Shown here: piece after piece, positions 13,216 through 20,874 of the stretch
Numbering within the stretch: position 1 is the stretch's first letter
How the letters are laid out: the number at the start of each line of letters is the position of its first letter
Origin: Rhodocyclaceae bacterium
GTDB taxonomy: Bacteria > Pseudomonadota > Gammaproteobacteria > Burkholderiales > Rhodocyclaceae
NCBI GenBank assembly: GCA_030681195.1
Contig: JAUXXJ010000058.1
Location: 1-36,371 of the forward strand
Direction of reading: 5' to 3'
DNA length: 36,371 nt
Made by a program: the position numbers and the translations under genes
Notes under the pieces: model-generated
What the model was told of the DNA's origin: nothing
Seen by the model: only the letters and a program-made list of their open reading frames with translations
The model's database searches: none

Positions 13216-14130
13216 ATGGTTGATGAACTCCGCGCTGACAAAGGGCGCGGCCTACCGGATTGGCCCGCCTGGTGCTTTATGCCGATGGCCGGTTGGTATG
13301 CTGTTGTCAGCCAGGGCAATATCGACAAGCTGTTGTCTGGCAGCCGTCTACCGCCGCATTTGATTATCGATGTCGGCCGGTTAGCCGCCATCGGTACATG
13401 GCGTTACAGTCAAGGAATTTACCGCCTGGATGCCGATCTACAAGCGGCGATTGCCGATACCATTATCGTTGGCGATATCCCATCAGAAGTCCTGTTTAGG
13501 CTGCCTGAGTGGTGCGTGTATATCGAGACGCCAGGGCGTACATGGTGCGGCGATGCCCTACATGGATTTTGGTGCCACCTGGAGTTTGATGTTAACGCGC
13601 AGCGTAATGAGTTGCGGCTACTGCTGGATACCGAGCAGAGCCTAATCCCGGTACCGGTGCATATCGGACCATGGACAGTCACTGAGGCAATCGACCGGAT
13701 GGCATCTGAAGCGGCCAAACAAGCCGGGCTGGCTAATCTGCCATTCGACAAAAACCCAGAGCAGGTGCAACAGCTGGCAGCAGACATCAACCCGCTGATC
13801 TCTATGTTGCTGTATCTGTGCTCTGATGAGCCCGATATTGATGATGCTAGAGTGCCGGGATCATCACCCAGCAGGCCTAAACCAGTTAAGACCAAAAAAG
13901 GCTGGCGGATTTTCCCGGCCGAAAAACCGCGTATTTGGATAGTCGGCGGCAAAATTGGCGCGCAGTTGCGTCAGTCTCAGGCAGATCTAGCCGAGCAGAC
14001 CGGTCGCAGTGTTAAAGCACATTTGCGGCGGGGGCATTGGCATGGGTTTTGGAAAGGGCCGCGTGAAGGCGAGCGCAAGTTTTTTTACCGGTGGATGATG
14101 CCGATGATTATAGGTGGTGGGCATGACTGA
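13216..14130 (+). CDS. acrVA2: AcrVA2-like anti-CRISPR (anti-Cas12a) homologue
   Basis: 304 aa. From memory, landmarks match Moraxella bovoculi AcrVA2 (about 320 aa) in order: TWRYSQGIYRLD (61-72), LPEWCVYIE (96-104), GFWCHLEFDV (117-126), LYLCSDEPDI (199-208), IFPAEKPRIWIVGGKIGAQ (232-250) and the near-identical C-terminal RRGHWHGFWKG (271-281). Known: AcrVA2 lowers Cas12a levels by causing loss of its mRNA during translation, and homologues occur in many mobile elements whose hosts lack Cas12a. Inferred: an anti-CRISPR or a related translation-targeting factor. ATG 13216 has a weak ribosome site and the coupled start at 13181 is in another frame, so the 5' end may be shifted (see findings). 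Overlaps the next gene. Confidence 0.85.
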   Translation: MVDELRADKGRGLPDWPAWCFMPMAGWYAVVSQGNIDKLLSGSRLPPHLIIDVGRLAAIGTWRYSQGIYRLDADLQAAIADTIIVGDIPSEVLFRLPEWCVYIETPGRTWCGDALHGFWCHLEFDVNAQRNELRLLLDTEQSLIPVPVHIGPWTVTEAIDRMASEAAKQAGLANLPFDKNPEQVQQLAADINPLISMLLYLCSDEPDIDDARVPGSSPSRPKPVKTKKGWRIFPAEKPRIWIVGGKIGAQLRQSQADLAEQTGRSVKAHLRRGHWHGFWKGPREGERKFFYRWMMPMIIGGGHD

Positions 14131-14299
14131 TAAATTAACCGGCAGGCACGGCAATAAAAACGCTGAGAAATCAGCTGATACGCGCGCGGCGGCCGTGATA
14201 CTACTGCGCTGTAAGCGTGTAGATAAAGCGCGGTGGCAGGCTGCGGCGGATGCTGCTGCCATGCCTTTAAGCAAATGGATTATTAGCCGGTTGGGATAG
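14123..14299 (+). CDS. Small RHH-like protein after the AcrVA2 homologue
   Basis: 58 aa from ATG 14123, with AGGTGGTGG upstream, inside the end of the AcrVA2-like gene. A basic N-terminus with GRHGNKNAEKSADTRAA is followed by ILLRCKRVDKARWQAAADAAAMPLSKWI, a pattern typical of ribbon-helix-helix or MobC-like proteins (strand, helix, turn, helix). It is the best candidate in this operon for an Aca-type autorepressor binding the palindrome at 12844..12861, but that is inference. Confidence 0.7.
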   Translation: MTDKLTGRHGNKNAEKSADTRAAAVILLRCKRVDKARWQAAADAAAMPLSKWIISRLG

Positions 14300-14370
14300 T
14301 ATCTGTAGATAATTTGTTTACGCTTGAAACTGTGCATAATGATTTGGTTTAAATTTTCCGGGCCGCCATC

Positions 14371-14772
14371 ATGCCAGCACTGCCACTTTTTGATTTACCA
14401 ACTGCGCTTATCCCTGAGCGTTTGCAAGAGATTGCTGGGTATTGCGGCGAGCAAACCGCCTTGGTATTGCTGCTTAATTTCCCCGGCGTACACGTTCGCA
14501 TCCCTAAAAAAGCCCACCCCACCCATAAACTTGCTGAGCTGTTGGGGATGCCTGCCTTTTTAAAAATGGTGGAGATTTTTCCCGACGAGGTGTTGCAAAT
14601 CCCCCGCGCGGCCAAAGCCATCAGGGCGCTACGCAATCAACAAATATTGCGTGATTTTGCGGCCGGTCACTCTCAAGCCAGCATTGCGCTTAATTACGGC
14701 ATGACTGAGCGCCAGGTAAACACCATTTGCAACACCGTCCGCATTGATAGCCAGCTGGATATGTTTGCTTAA
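14371..14772 (+). CDS. mor: Mor/C-family transcription activator
   Basis: 133 aa, matching the Mor activator family (Mu Mor 129 aa). Residues 1-75 form the dimerisation part (ALVLLLNFPGVHVRIPKK ... HKLAELLGMPAFLKMV). Residues 76-128 contain LRNQQILRDFAAGHSQASIALNYGMTERQVNTI, the C-terminal HTH. In Mu, Mor turns on the middle promoter and the related C protein turns on late promoters. Only one such gene is visible here, immediately before the lysis and head genes, so it may alone activate late transcription. Ribosome site weak. Confidence 0.9.
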   Translation: MPALPLFDLPTALIPERLQEIAGYCGEQTALVLLLNFPGVHVRIPKKAHPTHKLAELLGMPAFLKMVEIFPDEVLQIPRAAKAIRALRNQQILRDFAAGHSQASIALNYGMTERQVNTICNTVRIDSQLDMFA

Positions 14773-14843
14773 ATACGCCCGCACACCACGCTTGCGAAGC
14801 ACCAGCTAACCAAACCAACCGCCACGTCGCGTAACATTGCGGC

Positions 14844-15395
14844 ATGACAAAAAACACCCCCCACACATTAAGCCCTGCCGGGTTAACCCTGATTAAAGAC
14901 AGTGAAAAACTGTGTTTGCAGGCGTACCTATGCCCAGCTAATAAAGTCACCATCGGCTATGGCCATGTGATTATGCCCAACTGGGATGCCGGGCTGTTTA
15001 ACATGGACAAGCAAGCGCTATCCCCCACCATTGCTGATTGCCAGTTGCGCAGGGCTATTACGCCGTTTGCCAAGCAATGGCTCAAGATCACCAGTGAGCA
15101 AGCCGAATTATTACTGGCTAAAGACACCCGACAAAGCCAGTTGTTTATCGACTCCGTTACCCATGTTGACCTTACTCAGGGCCAGTTTGATGCCTTGTGC
15201 AGCCTGGTGTTTAACATCGGCCAAGGCAATTACGCACAATCAACCATCCGCAAGTTAATCAACACCGGGGACTTTAGCAGCGCTGCTGCTGAGTTTGACC
15301 GATGGATTTACGTAACCAAAAACGGCAAAAAAAAACCGCAACCCGGATTAATCACCCGTCGCGCTAAAGAGCGTGCCTTGTTTGAGGGTTTATGA
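14844..15395 (+). CDS. Phage lysozyme (GH24 endolysin)
   Basis: 183 aa of the T4-type glycoside hydrolase 24 family. The catalytic region is LIKDSEKLCLQAYLCPANKVTIGYGH: E21, C30 and T36, with the same spacing as T4 lysozyme E11, D20, T26; the Asp to Cys change is common in phage 24-family lysozymes. Later motifs are FDALCSLVFNIGQG (around 113-126) and GLITRRAKERALF at the end. No signal-anchor is seen, so it should need the holin to reach the murein. First gene of the late lysis cassette; it overlaps the next gene by ATGA. Confidence 0.93.
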   Translation: MTKNTPHTLSPAGLTLIKDSEKLCLQAYLCPANKVTIGYGHVIMPNWDAGLFNMDKQALSPTIADCQLRRAITPFAKQWLKITSEQAELLLAKDTRQSQLFIDSVTHVDLTQGQFDALCSLVFNIGQGNYAQSTIRKLINTGDFSSAAAEFDRWIYVTKNGKKKPQPGLITRRAKERALFEGL

Positions 15396-15640
15396 GCACA
15401 CCATCGCTGTTAAAAATAAAAATCAAATTATTGGCCTTGGCGATTGACGATCTTGAAGATCGCCTGTCCATACGCCGTCACTGCATGACCGACCTAAAAA
15501 CGGAGCAATGCCCCGTGGTCATCGCCATGCAAAACAACTTATCAGACCTTAAACGAGCGGGCCGTGAGGCCGTGTTTAGCCTGCTGGTGAGCGGAATCAG
15601 CCATCGAGAATTTATGAAATTTACCAAGGAGTTACCATGA
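15392..15640 (+). CDS. Hypothetical lysis-cassette protein
   Basis: 82 aa, overlapping the lysozyme gene before it and the membrane protein after it by ATGA junctions. Basic N-terminus with LLKIKIKLLALAIDDLEDRL, two cysteines, and VFSLLVSGISHREF near the end. Predicted amphipathic helices without a clear membrane segment. Unknown. Confidence 0.6.
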   Translation: MSTPSLLKIKIKLLALAIDDLEDRLSIRRHCMTDLKTEQCPVVIAMQNNLSDLKRAGREAVFSLLVSGISHREFMKFTKELP

Positions 15641-15861
15641 TTTTATTGTTAATACTGGTTGCCATATTGGCAGCCGCATGGCTTAGGCAGTGGCGAGCAA
15701 CACAATATTTGCAGCGCGAACTAGAGGATGGCGCACGGGCCACGCTGCATGCCGCTTATTTACTCAGTCGTGCCGAATCCCGCAACACCCGCCTGCATAA
15801 CCGCTTAGCAGCTGTTAGAGCCGCCGTTGAAACCTCACTGCATACGGACTTACACCCATGA
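15637..15861 (+). CDS. Small membrane-anchored protein, possible i-spanin
   Basis: 74 aa: transmembrane residues 1-16 (MILLLILVAILAAAWL), then a charged helical periplasmic or cytoplasmic part with RELEDGARATLHAAYLLSRAESRNTRL. The layout resembles Rz-type inner-membrane spanins, but it is shorter than usual and I find no nested Rz1-like lipoprotein. AAGGAG precedes the ATG. Position in the lysis cassette supports a lysis role. Confidence 0.6.
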   Translation: MILLLILVAILAAAWLRQWRATQYLQRELEDGARATLHAAYLLSRAESRNTRLHNRLAAVRAAVETSLHTDLHP

Positions 15862-16259
15862 TTGGCATAGACGCGATTGCAACCCTAGTCTCCACTACCG
15901 TCGATAAGATCTGGCCGGATGCCAATATTGAGGCGCAAGCCAAGGACGACACCTTAAAACAAGAGCTTACCAAAGAGCTTGAATACACCCTGGGCCAAAT
16001 CGACATCAATAAGATAGAGGCGGCCAGCAGCTCAGTATTTGTGGCCGGTTGGCGGCCTGCTGTGGGTTGGGCCGGGGCGCTTGGGTACGGTTATGAGTTT
16101 GTAATCAGGCCAATATTAAATGGCCTGATTGTTGCCGCTGGATTTCCGCCGGTGTTTCCGGGCATTGAGATCGACGCGCTAAGCAGCTTGTTGTTTGGGC
16201 TGTTGGGCTTAGGCACGCTAAGGACAGTTGAAAAGGTTAAGGGAGTAGCGCGCAAATGA
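15858..16259 (+). CDS. Holin, 3TM family
   Basis: 133 aa. N-terminal 55 residues are helical and charged. Three hydrophobic stretches follow: SVFVAGWRPAVGWAGALGYG (about 58-77), FVIRPILNGLIVAAGF (81-96) and LSSLLFGLLGLGTL (109-122), then EKVKGVARK. The GWRPAVGWAGALG and GLLGLGTLRTVEKVKG motifs match the three-TM holin family known from gene transfer agents and Mu-like phages. It would time host lysis. Confidence 0.85.
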   Translation: MIGIDAIATLVSTTVDKIWPDANIEAQAKDDTLKQELTKELEYTLGQIDINKIEAASSSVFVAGWRPAVGWAGALGYGYEFVIRPILNGLIVAAGFPPVFPGIEIDALSSLLFGLLGLGTLRTVEKVKGVARK

Positions 16260-16273
16260 GATTGTTTAGATTC

Positions 16274-16361
16274 GTAGGATGGGTAGAACGCAGTGAAACC
16301 CATGCCCTCAGGGGTACAAGTACGGAGTAGGATGGGTTTCGCGATGCTCTACCCATCCTAC
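16274..16361. repeat. REP-type imperfect palindrome, copy 2
   Basis: 88 bp sharing both outer arms (GTAGGATGGGTAGAACGCAG and ending CTACCCATCCTAC) and the inner arms with the copy at 11155..11224. It differs in the central loop, which is longer and partly unrelated. It occupies the gap between the holin and a small membrane peptide ORF. Confidence 0.8.
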
Positions 16362-16395
16362 TCCCCAGCCAGCGCATTGAAACACGAGGCCGCTA

Positions 16396-16455
16396 ATGGA
16401 CTTGCTAGTAATTTTATTGTTGATCGTCTGGGTGCTGTACCAATGTCTGATTTAA
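16396..16455 (+). CDS. Possible 19-aa membrane peptide
   Basis: ATG at 16396 has ACGAGG 7 nt upstream. The peptide MDLLVILLLIVWVLYQCLI is one hydrophobic helix, and its stop lies past the start of the next gene (16443), so the two overlap by 13 nt. It may be a tiny lysis or regulatory membrane peptide, or a leader for coupled translation of the next gene. Real translation is uncertain. Confidence 0.4.
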   Translation: MDLLVILLLIVWVLYQCLI

Positions 16456-16676
16456 TCGATACCGCCAACCAGGCGGCTGAATTTATCCGTGATGCCGACC
16501 TTGCCAACGAGCTGGCCAGCCATGCTATGCCGCCGCAACATATCGTTGACGGCATCGTGCATTGCAGTGATTGCGATGCCGTTATTGATGCCGCCAGATT
16601 AACAGCCAAACCGGACTGCATCCGCTGTATAGGTTGCCAAGAAGCGTTTGAAAAAGAGGTTAAAAAATGGAAATAA
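16443..16676 (+). CDS. DksA/TraR-type C4 zinc-finger protein
   Basis: 77 aa from ATG 16443. Residues 1-30 form a helix (LIDTANQAAEFIRDADLANELA), then CSDCD and CIRCIGCQ give the four cysteines of the TraR/DksA zinc finger, ending in FEKEVKKW. Small TraR-like proteins act on RNA polymerase without ppGpp and are common in transposable phages. It overlaps DUF2730 by 10 nt. Confidence 0.85.
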   Translation: MSDLIDTANQAAEFIRDADLANELASHAMPPQHIVDGIVHCSDCDAVIDAARLTAKPDCIRCIGCQEAFEKEVKKWK

Positions 16677-17023
16677 CCGTGGAGTTTTGGCAGCTGATTG
16701 GTATAGCAGGCGGGGTGTTAACCGCTTTTATATCCGTGATATTCGCCGCCGGTAAGCTGTTTTTATCGCAATTAGAACGGCGCTTAGATGGCCGGTTTAA
16801 ATCGCTGGATAGTCGCTTTGGCACACTGGAACAAGCCTTTGCCAGCGATGCCAAAGAATGGCAGCGCATTGAGCGGGAAATACTGTTAATGAAAGCCGAC
16901 ATGCCTGTGCAGTACGTGCGCAGAGACGACTACATCCGCAACCAAACCATCATCGAAGCCAAGATTGACGGGCTTGCCGTAAGAATTGAAAACGCACTTT
17001 TAAAAGGGAATCAACATGGCTGA
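16667..17023 (+). CDS. DUF2730 family protein
   Basis: 118 aa; N-terminal transmembrane helix (FWQLIGIAGGVLTAFISVIFAAGK, residues 7-30) followed by a coiled-coil stretch (LERRLDGRFKSLDSRFGTLEQAFA) and a C-terminal helix. Matches DUF2730, found in most Mu-like phages beside DUF3486. Role unknown. Confidence 0.85.
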   Translation: MEITVEFWQLIGIAGGVLTAFISVIFAAGKLFLSQLERRLDGRFKSLDSRFGTLEQAFASDAKEWQRIEREILLMKADMPVQYVRRDDYIRNQTIIEAKIDGLAVRIENALLKGNQHG

Positions 17024-17327
17024 TATGCACAAAATACGCCGCGAAACTATTCGCTGGCAAATCCTGTTAACGCTTAACAATGCCCGGCCAATTGGCGCAT
17101 TTGAAAAGCTGGTGTTATCAGTCATCCAGTCCGAATACCCGGATGCAACCCAAAATGAAGTGCGGCGCGAGCTGGACTATTTAGGCGGGCGTGATCTGGT
17201 GCATATCGACAAACGCCCAGATGGCCGCTGGTTTTGCGAGATCATCCGTTACGGCGTGGATGTAGTCGAGTACACGGTGGCTGTGGAGCCGGGCATTGCC
17301 AGACCGGAGCAATATTTCGATGCGTAG
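17016..17327 (+). CDS. Winged-helix protein of Mu-like phages
   Basis: 103 aa with an HTH/winged-helix appearance: RETIRWQILLTLNNARPIGAFEKLVLSVI, then NEVRRELDYLGGRDLVHI and a beta wing with GRWFCEIIRYGVDVVEYTV. This order matches the VpaChn25_0724-type phage protein family next to DUF2730 and DUF3486. Its TAG stop (17325..17327) lies within the REP palindrome 17324..17351. Confidence 0.8.
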   Translation: MADMHKIRRETIRWQILLTLNNARPIGAFEKLVLSVIQSEYPDATQNEVRRELDYLGGRDLVHIDKRPDGRWFCEIIRYGVDVVEYTVAVEPGIARPEQYFDA

Positions 17328-17351
17328 GGGTGAAAAATCTTTCGCCCCTAC
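17324..17351. repeat. REP-type palindrome, GTAGGGG class
   Basis: GTAGGGGTGAAA and TTTCGCCCCTAC are inverted arms around a 4-nt centre, with one mismatch (T versus C). It supplies the stop codon of the winged-helix gene and ends 12 nt before the DUF3486 start. It belongs to a different repeat class from the GTAGGATGGG copies. Confidence 0.75.
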
Positions 17352-17362
17352 AGGGGTAAATC

Positions 17363-17929
17363 ATGCCTAAGCCCAGCCTGATCGACAGCCTAACCCCAGA
17401 ACAGCGTAGCGAATTCGAGCGCGAGTTAATCCGCCGCAATTTTGCCGACTATGACGGATTTGTCGGTTGGTTGACTGATAACGGCTTTGACATTAGCCGG
17501 TCATCTGCCTACCGCCACGGTGCAAAACTAAAACGCAAATTGCAAGCGGTACGCAACAGCACCGAGGCGGCGCGGATGATTGCTGAAGCGGCACCCGATG
17601 ATAGTGATTTGCGTTCGGCGGCGGTTATCTCCCTGGTGCAATCCGAATTGTTTGATGTAATGGTCAGCTTGCAAGATCTTGACGAAGCAGAACCCGGCGA
17701 GCGAGTGGCGTTATTAAAAGAGGCGGCACGGTCGGTGCTGGATATGACCAAGGCCAGCGGCCTACAAAAGAAATGGAAACAAGAAGTTGAAGATGCGGTG
17801 ATGGCTGCCCAGCTGGACACGTTAAAGCGTCTTGCCGTTTACATAGACAAAAATAACCCCGAATTAAAGTCCGCTTTTGCCCAGATATTAACGCCATTTG
17901 GCGCCGTTTTAACCGATGGCCGCACGTAG
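17363..17929 (+). CDS. DUF3486 protein, likely small terminase subunit
   Basis: 188 aa. N-terminal HTH region with SLIDSLTPEQRSEFERELIRRNFADYDGFVGWLTDNGFDISRSSAYRHGAKLKR matches DUF3486, a Mu gp27-like family placed directly before the large terminase. The rest is helical, typical of small-terminase oligomers. Overlaps the TerL gene by 14 nt. Inferred: recognises phage ends and loads TerL for headful packaging of host-linked DNA. Confidence 0.85.
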   Translation: MPKPSLIDSLTPEQRSEFERELIRRNFADYDGFVGWLTDNGFDISRSSAYRHGAKLKRKLQAVRNSTEAARMIAEAAPDDSDLRSAAVISLVQSELFDVMVSLQDLDEAEPGERVALLKEAARSVLDMTKASGLQKKWKQEVEDAVMAAQLDTLKRLAVYIDKNNPELKSAFAQILTPFGAVLTDGRT

Positions 17930-19361
17930 AAAAGACCAGTTTATTGGCGAAATATCGCAGCTAGCCGAGCAGGTAGCGGCGGAAGTTAGCGCCGATACCA
18001 CGCAAGCGCTGACCTTTCGTGATTGGTGCCACGCTGCCAGCCCAGAGTTTAGATGGGATTGGCCACATTTGGCCTACATTCGTGGGCGACTTGAGCCGAT
18101 TACCGACATGCTTGAGCAGTCATTGCGTGGCGAGGTATCAGACCATAAGCCTAGGCATTTGATCTTATCAGTACCGCCCCGGCATGGTAAATCAGAGCAA
18201 GTAACCGTGCGTTACCCCGCCTATTTGATGGAGCGCTCCCCAAAATTGCGCACCATTGTCGGCGCTTACAACGCCGCATTAGCGCTTAAATTTAGCCGTA
18301 AAACTAAGCGCATTGCCTCACAGCGCATTAATTTAGCCAAAGATGCCAACACTACCGCTGAATGGGAAACCGCCGAGGGCGGCGGCTTACGGGCCGTGGG
18401 TGCCGGTGGCGGTGTGACTGGTCACGGTGCCAACTTAATCATTATTGATGACCCAGTAAAGTCACGCGAAGAAGCCAACTCGGAAACCTACCGCGAGAAG
18501 ATTTGGGACTGGTTTACCGATGACATCTATACCCGACTAGAGCCGGGCGGTGTAGTCATCATCATTATGACCCGATGGCATGAGGACGACCTGGTAGGCC
18601 GAATCCAGAAAAGTGACTTTGCCGACGATTTCGAGGTGATTAATTTAGCCGCCGAGGCTGAATACGGTGACCCATTAGGCCGACCGGTGGGCGCGTCTTT
18701 GTGTCCTGACCGGTTTAACGAAACAGCACTGGCAAAACTGCGGGTGATCTTGGGACGAAGCTATTACTCTCTGTACCAAGGCAGACCGGCAGCGGTTGAA
18801 GGCGACATTATCAATATCAACTGGTTTAAACGCTACCAGTACCGGCCAGCGTTTAAGCGCATTGTGCAAAGCTGGGACACGGCGCAAAAAGCCAGTCTTA
18901 AAAACGACTACAACGTTTGTTGCACCTGGGGCGAAACTGAAGAAGGCGACTCCTATTTGCTGGATATTTACCGCGAGCGCATGGAATACCCCAAGTTAAA
19001 ACGCGCCGCTATTGAGCAAAAAAAGCGATGGAATCCAAACGCTATATTGATCGAGGACAAGGGCCACGGCACCGCGCTGGGTCAAGAGCTTAAAGAACTG
19101 CCCGGATACAGTGTGATCATGATTGAACCGGAAGGCGACAAGGTCACACGAATGAGCGTTGAATCATCGGCTATTGAATCTGGCCGGGTTTGGTTGCCGG
19201 GTAATGGCTTATGGCTGGCCGAGTTTGAAAACGAATGTACTAACTTTCCTGCCGTTAAACACGACGACCAGGTTGATGCAATGTCGCAGTATCTGTTTTG
19301 GATACGCAACCCTAACAAGAAAAGGGCCGATTACCGGTCATGGAGCTTACCGTGGCTATAG
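17916..19361 (+). CDS. terL: Large terminase subunit
   Basis: 481 aa. ATPase domain: Walker A region PPRHGKS at about 87-93 and Walker B NLIIIDDP with acids 178-179, coupling motif around MTRWHEDD (219-225). Nuclease domain (RNase H-like): D321 (SWDTA), E380-D381 (ILIEDKGHG) and D450/D451/D454 (KHDDQVDAM). Drives ATP-dependent packaging into the prohead and cuts after a headful. Complete; overlaps the portal gene by 22 nt in another frame. Confidence 0.95.
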   Translation: MAARRKDQFIGEISQLAEQVAAEVSADTTQALTFRDWCHAASPEFRWDWPHLAYIRGRLEPITDMLEQSLRGEVSDHKPRHLILSVPPRHGKSEQVTVRYPAYLMERSPKLRTIVGAYNAALALKFSRKTKRIASQRINLAKDANTTAEWETAEGGGLRAVGAGGGVTGHGANLIIIDDPVKSREEANSETYREKIWDWFTDDIYTRLEPGGVVIIIMTRWHEDDLVGRIQKSDFADDFEVINLAAEAEYGDPLGRPVGASLCPDRFNETALAKLRVILGRSYYSLYQGRPAAVEGDIININWFKRYQYRPAFKRIVQSWDTAQKASLKNDYNVCCTWGETEEGDSYLLDIYRERMEYPKLKRAAIEQKKRWNPNAILIEDKGHGTALGQELKELPGYSVIMIEPEGDKVTRMSVESSAIESGRVWLPGNGLWLAEFENECTNFPAVKHDDQVDAMSQYLFWIRNPNKKRADYRSWSLPWL

Positions 19362-20665
19362 ACCGCACATCCGACCAATTTTTATTAGACGCTTACAGCG
19401 GCCAAGGCGGATTCGCGACTGGCGAGTATTTAATCAAACACCCGCGCGAGTCAGACACCAAGCTGGCCGCCCGCCAAGAGCTGGCGGTGTACCCAAATTT
19501 CACCCGAAAAATCGTTGATGTGATGATGGGGTTTTTGTGGCGCCAGTCACCCAGCCGCGATGTTGATGATATTTACAACGCCTTTAGCGCCAACGCTGAC
19601 GGCGCTGGCACCAAGCTGGACTCGTTACTATTCGCGTATCAACGCCTGGCGATGATACTGGGCACAGTGTACGTCATCGTTGATAAGCCCAAAACCCAAG
19701 GCGACACCCGCGCCACCCAGGCATCGCCATACTTGGCCTTGCGGATGACAGGGCAATTGGCCGCAGAAACTAAAGACAGTAGCGGCGCATGGGAATCGGT
19801 CACTTTTAGCGAAATGGCCGGTAATGAGACGATCTATCGTACCTATACCCGCACCGGCTGGACATTGAGCAAAAAACAAAATGGTGATGGCTTTTTGGAT
19901 GGCGGCGCTTATAACTTAGGCCGGGTGCCGGTGGTCCGGTTGCATATCGCTAAACCGTTAAACCCAACCGACAGCAGGTCACAAAGCTGGGTATACGATC
20001 TGGCCGGGCTGAATTGGGATCTGTTTAATCTACGCTCTGAGCTGCGCGAGCTGTTTCGGGCGCAAACCTTTGCCATATTGGCGTTGCCGGTGGCTGATGA
20101 CAGTGAGCGCGAAAAGCTTAAAGACCTGCAAATCGGCACCGAAAACGCGCTAACCTATAACCCCGTAGGTGGCGGCAAGCCTACTTTCGTCGCCCCACCA
20201 CCTGACCCGGTTACTCTGTACATGCAACAAATCGAAGCCACTGTCACCGACATTTACCGGGTGGCAAACTTGGAGTTTGTTGGCGGCGTGCAGCAAAGCG
20301 GCGTAGCGCTAAGCTTCCACTTCCAGGAAGTTAACAGCAGCTTACGCGGTATGGCGGAAATGTGCGAAGCCGCAGAAAATGATATCGCCGCCCTGGTGCA
20401 TTTATGGCAAGGCCAAACCTTTACCGGCAACCTGTCATACCCGACCGATTTTAATCTAACTGATTTGCAATCGGCCATCAGCACCGCGTTGGATGCCGTC
20501 ACCTTAGGCATGGGTGCAGAGTTTGACAAAGCCATTAAAAAGCGCCTGGCTAAACAAATATTAGCCAACGACACCGCCCCCAGCACCATGACCGCCATTG
20601 ATAACGAGATCGACGCCGCCGGTGATACGTATGGTGATCGGTTAGCGCAACAGGCGGGCGCGTGA
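19340..20665 (+). CDS. Portal protein (DUF4055-like)
   Basis: 441 aa in the usual place after TerL. Landmarks are YPNFTRKIVDVMMGFLWRQ, LRMTGQLA, VWVYDLAGLNWDLFN-like and a C-terminal helical region with GVALSFHFQEVNSSLRGMAEM. The order and size suit a dodecameric portal of the DUF4055 type rather than Mu gp29. Forms the vertex for packaging and head-tail joining. Starts inside TerL (ATG 19340). Confidence 0.82.
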   Translation: MELTVAIDRTSDQFLLDAYSGQGGFATGEYLIKHPRESDTKLAARQELAVYPNFTRKIVDVMMGFLWRQSPSRDVDDIYNAFSANADGAGTKLDSLLFAYQRLAMILGTVYVIVDKPKTQGDTRATQASPYLALRMTGQLAAETKDSSGAWESVTFSEMAGNETIYRTYTRTGWTLSKKQNGDGFLDGGAYNLGRVPVVRLHIAKPLNPTDSRSQSWVYDLAGLNWDLFNLRSELRELFRAQTFAILALPVADDSEREKLKDLQIGTENALTYNPVGGGKPTFVAPPPDPVTLYMQQIEATVTDIYRVANLEFVGGVQQSGVALSFHFQEVNSSLRGMAEMCEAAENDIAALVHLWQGQTFTGNLSYPTDFNLTDLQSAISTALDAVTLGMGAEFDKAIKKRLAKQILANDTAPSTMTAIDNEIDAAGDTYGDRLAQQAGA

Positions 20666-20874
20666 GCGTCAGCATATTTCCAAACACCACAACACTGAGC
20701 TGTAAACAAGCGTTGGAATCAGCCTTGCGGGATGTGGATTTATTAGATGACGTGCTGATTGTCGGCACGTACAAAGAGGACAACAGCCTGTTTATCGTGT
20801 CATCCAGGCTAAACCGCGCCCAAGCCTTATGGCTGGCAAAAATGGCCGAGTTACACGCCTTAGACAATGACTGA
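20662..20874 (+). CDS. Small protein between portal and Mu F-like gene
   Basis: 70 aa. Beta-alpha pattern with DDVLIVGTYKEDNSLFIVSSRLNRAQALWLAKMAELHAL. It overlaps the portal gene by ATGA-type junction and the next gene by 8 nt. Conserved small ORFs at this place are common, but function is unknown. Confidence 0.65.
   Translation: MSVSIFPNTTTLSCKQALESALRDVDLLDDVLIVGTYKEDNSLFIVSSRLNRAQALWLAKMAELHALDND

Noticed and set aside
13181..13363. 60-aa ORF starting at the coupled ATG 13181
   Set aside because: Only the first 11 or so residues look natural; the rest is out of frame with the AcrVA2-like protein. Treated as a possible frameshifted start, not a gene.
14300..14370. Promoter upstream of the Mor-like gene
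   Set aside because: CATAAT and TTGAAA are present but not at acceptable spacing; I could not support a specific promoter.
15637..15861. Confident Rz/Rz1 spanin pair
   Set aside because: The membrane protein is short and no nested lipoprotein ORF was seen, so only a tentative i-spanin note is given.
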